Source: an uncultured Haemophilus sp.
GTDB taxonomy: Bacteria > Pseudomonadota > Gammaproteobacteria > Enterobacterales > Pasteurellaceae
Direction of reading: 5' to 3'
DNA length: 5,315 bases
NCBI GenBank assembly: GCA_905205995.1
Contig: CAJLFU010000076.1
Coordinates: 1-5,315 of the forward strand
A program made the position numbers and the translations under genes. Of the stretch, positions 5,301 through 5,315 are shown in pieces (position 1 is the first letter of the stretch; each line of letters starts with the position of its first letter). The notes below the pieces were generated by a model, which saw nothing but the letters and a program-made list of their open reading frames with translations, did no database searches and was not told the DNA's origin.

Positions 5301-5315
5301 ATGCATAATGCAAAA

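Noticed and set aside
5077..5313. Minus-strand open frame of 78 codons opposite membrane gene copy 2
   Set aside because: It is antisense to a well-supported gene, shows no recognisable protein features and has no clear ribosome-binding site.
5301..5315. ATG right after the copy 2 stop as the start of another gene
   Set aside because: Only five codons are visible, no ribosome-binding site precedes it, and the residues do not resemble the DapE N-terminus.

Overview
The window looks like chromosomal DNA from a Pasteurellaceae bacterium of the Haemophilus/Aggregatibacter type. The main evidence is six exact copies of the 9-base DNA uptake signal AAGTGCGGT (or its complement), together with low GC content and proteins that resemble gammaproteobacterial RecN, MetK, SprT, an Opa-type porin and YffB. 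The species cannot be fixed from the sequence alone.

Layout, all genes on the + strand. Positions 1-1293 hold the 3' three quarters of recN (DNA repair, SMC-like ATPase), cut by the window edge. Positions 1294-1456 are the metK control region, with a promoter overlapped by MetJ-type met boxes. Positions 1457-2611 are a complete metK (S-adenosylmethionine synthetase), ending in a strong terminator. Positions 2668-3180 are sprT (zinc metalloprotease), which starts only 11 bases after that terminator. Positions 3234-3752 encode a small secreted beta-barrel of the opacity-porin family, with its own extended -10 promoter and a terminator built from two inverted uptake signals. Positions 3908-4252 encode a YffB/ArsC-family thioredoxin-fold protein, preceded by a second hairpin that overlaps its likely promoter.

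Positions 4253-5300 hold the least familiar part: two tandem copies of a gene for a four-helix membrane protein of about 145 residues that I do not recognise. The first half of each copy is almost base-for-base identical. The second half differs, with most amino-acid changes in the predicted second periplasmic loop and last helix, and the two C-terminal tails are different. The pair sits directly after yffB, where enterobacteria have dapE.

The conserved genes are separate housekeeping units (repair, methyl-donor synthesis, proteolysis, envelope, redox fold) rather than one pathway. The tandem membrane genes have no toxin, transporter partner or other functional clue inside the window, so their role is unknown.
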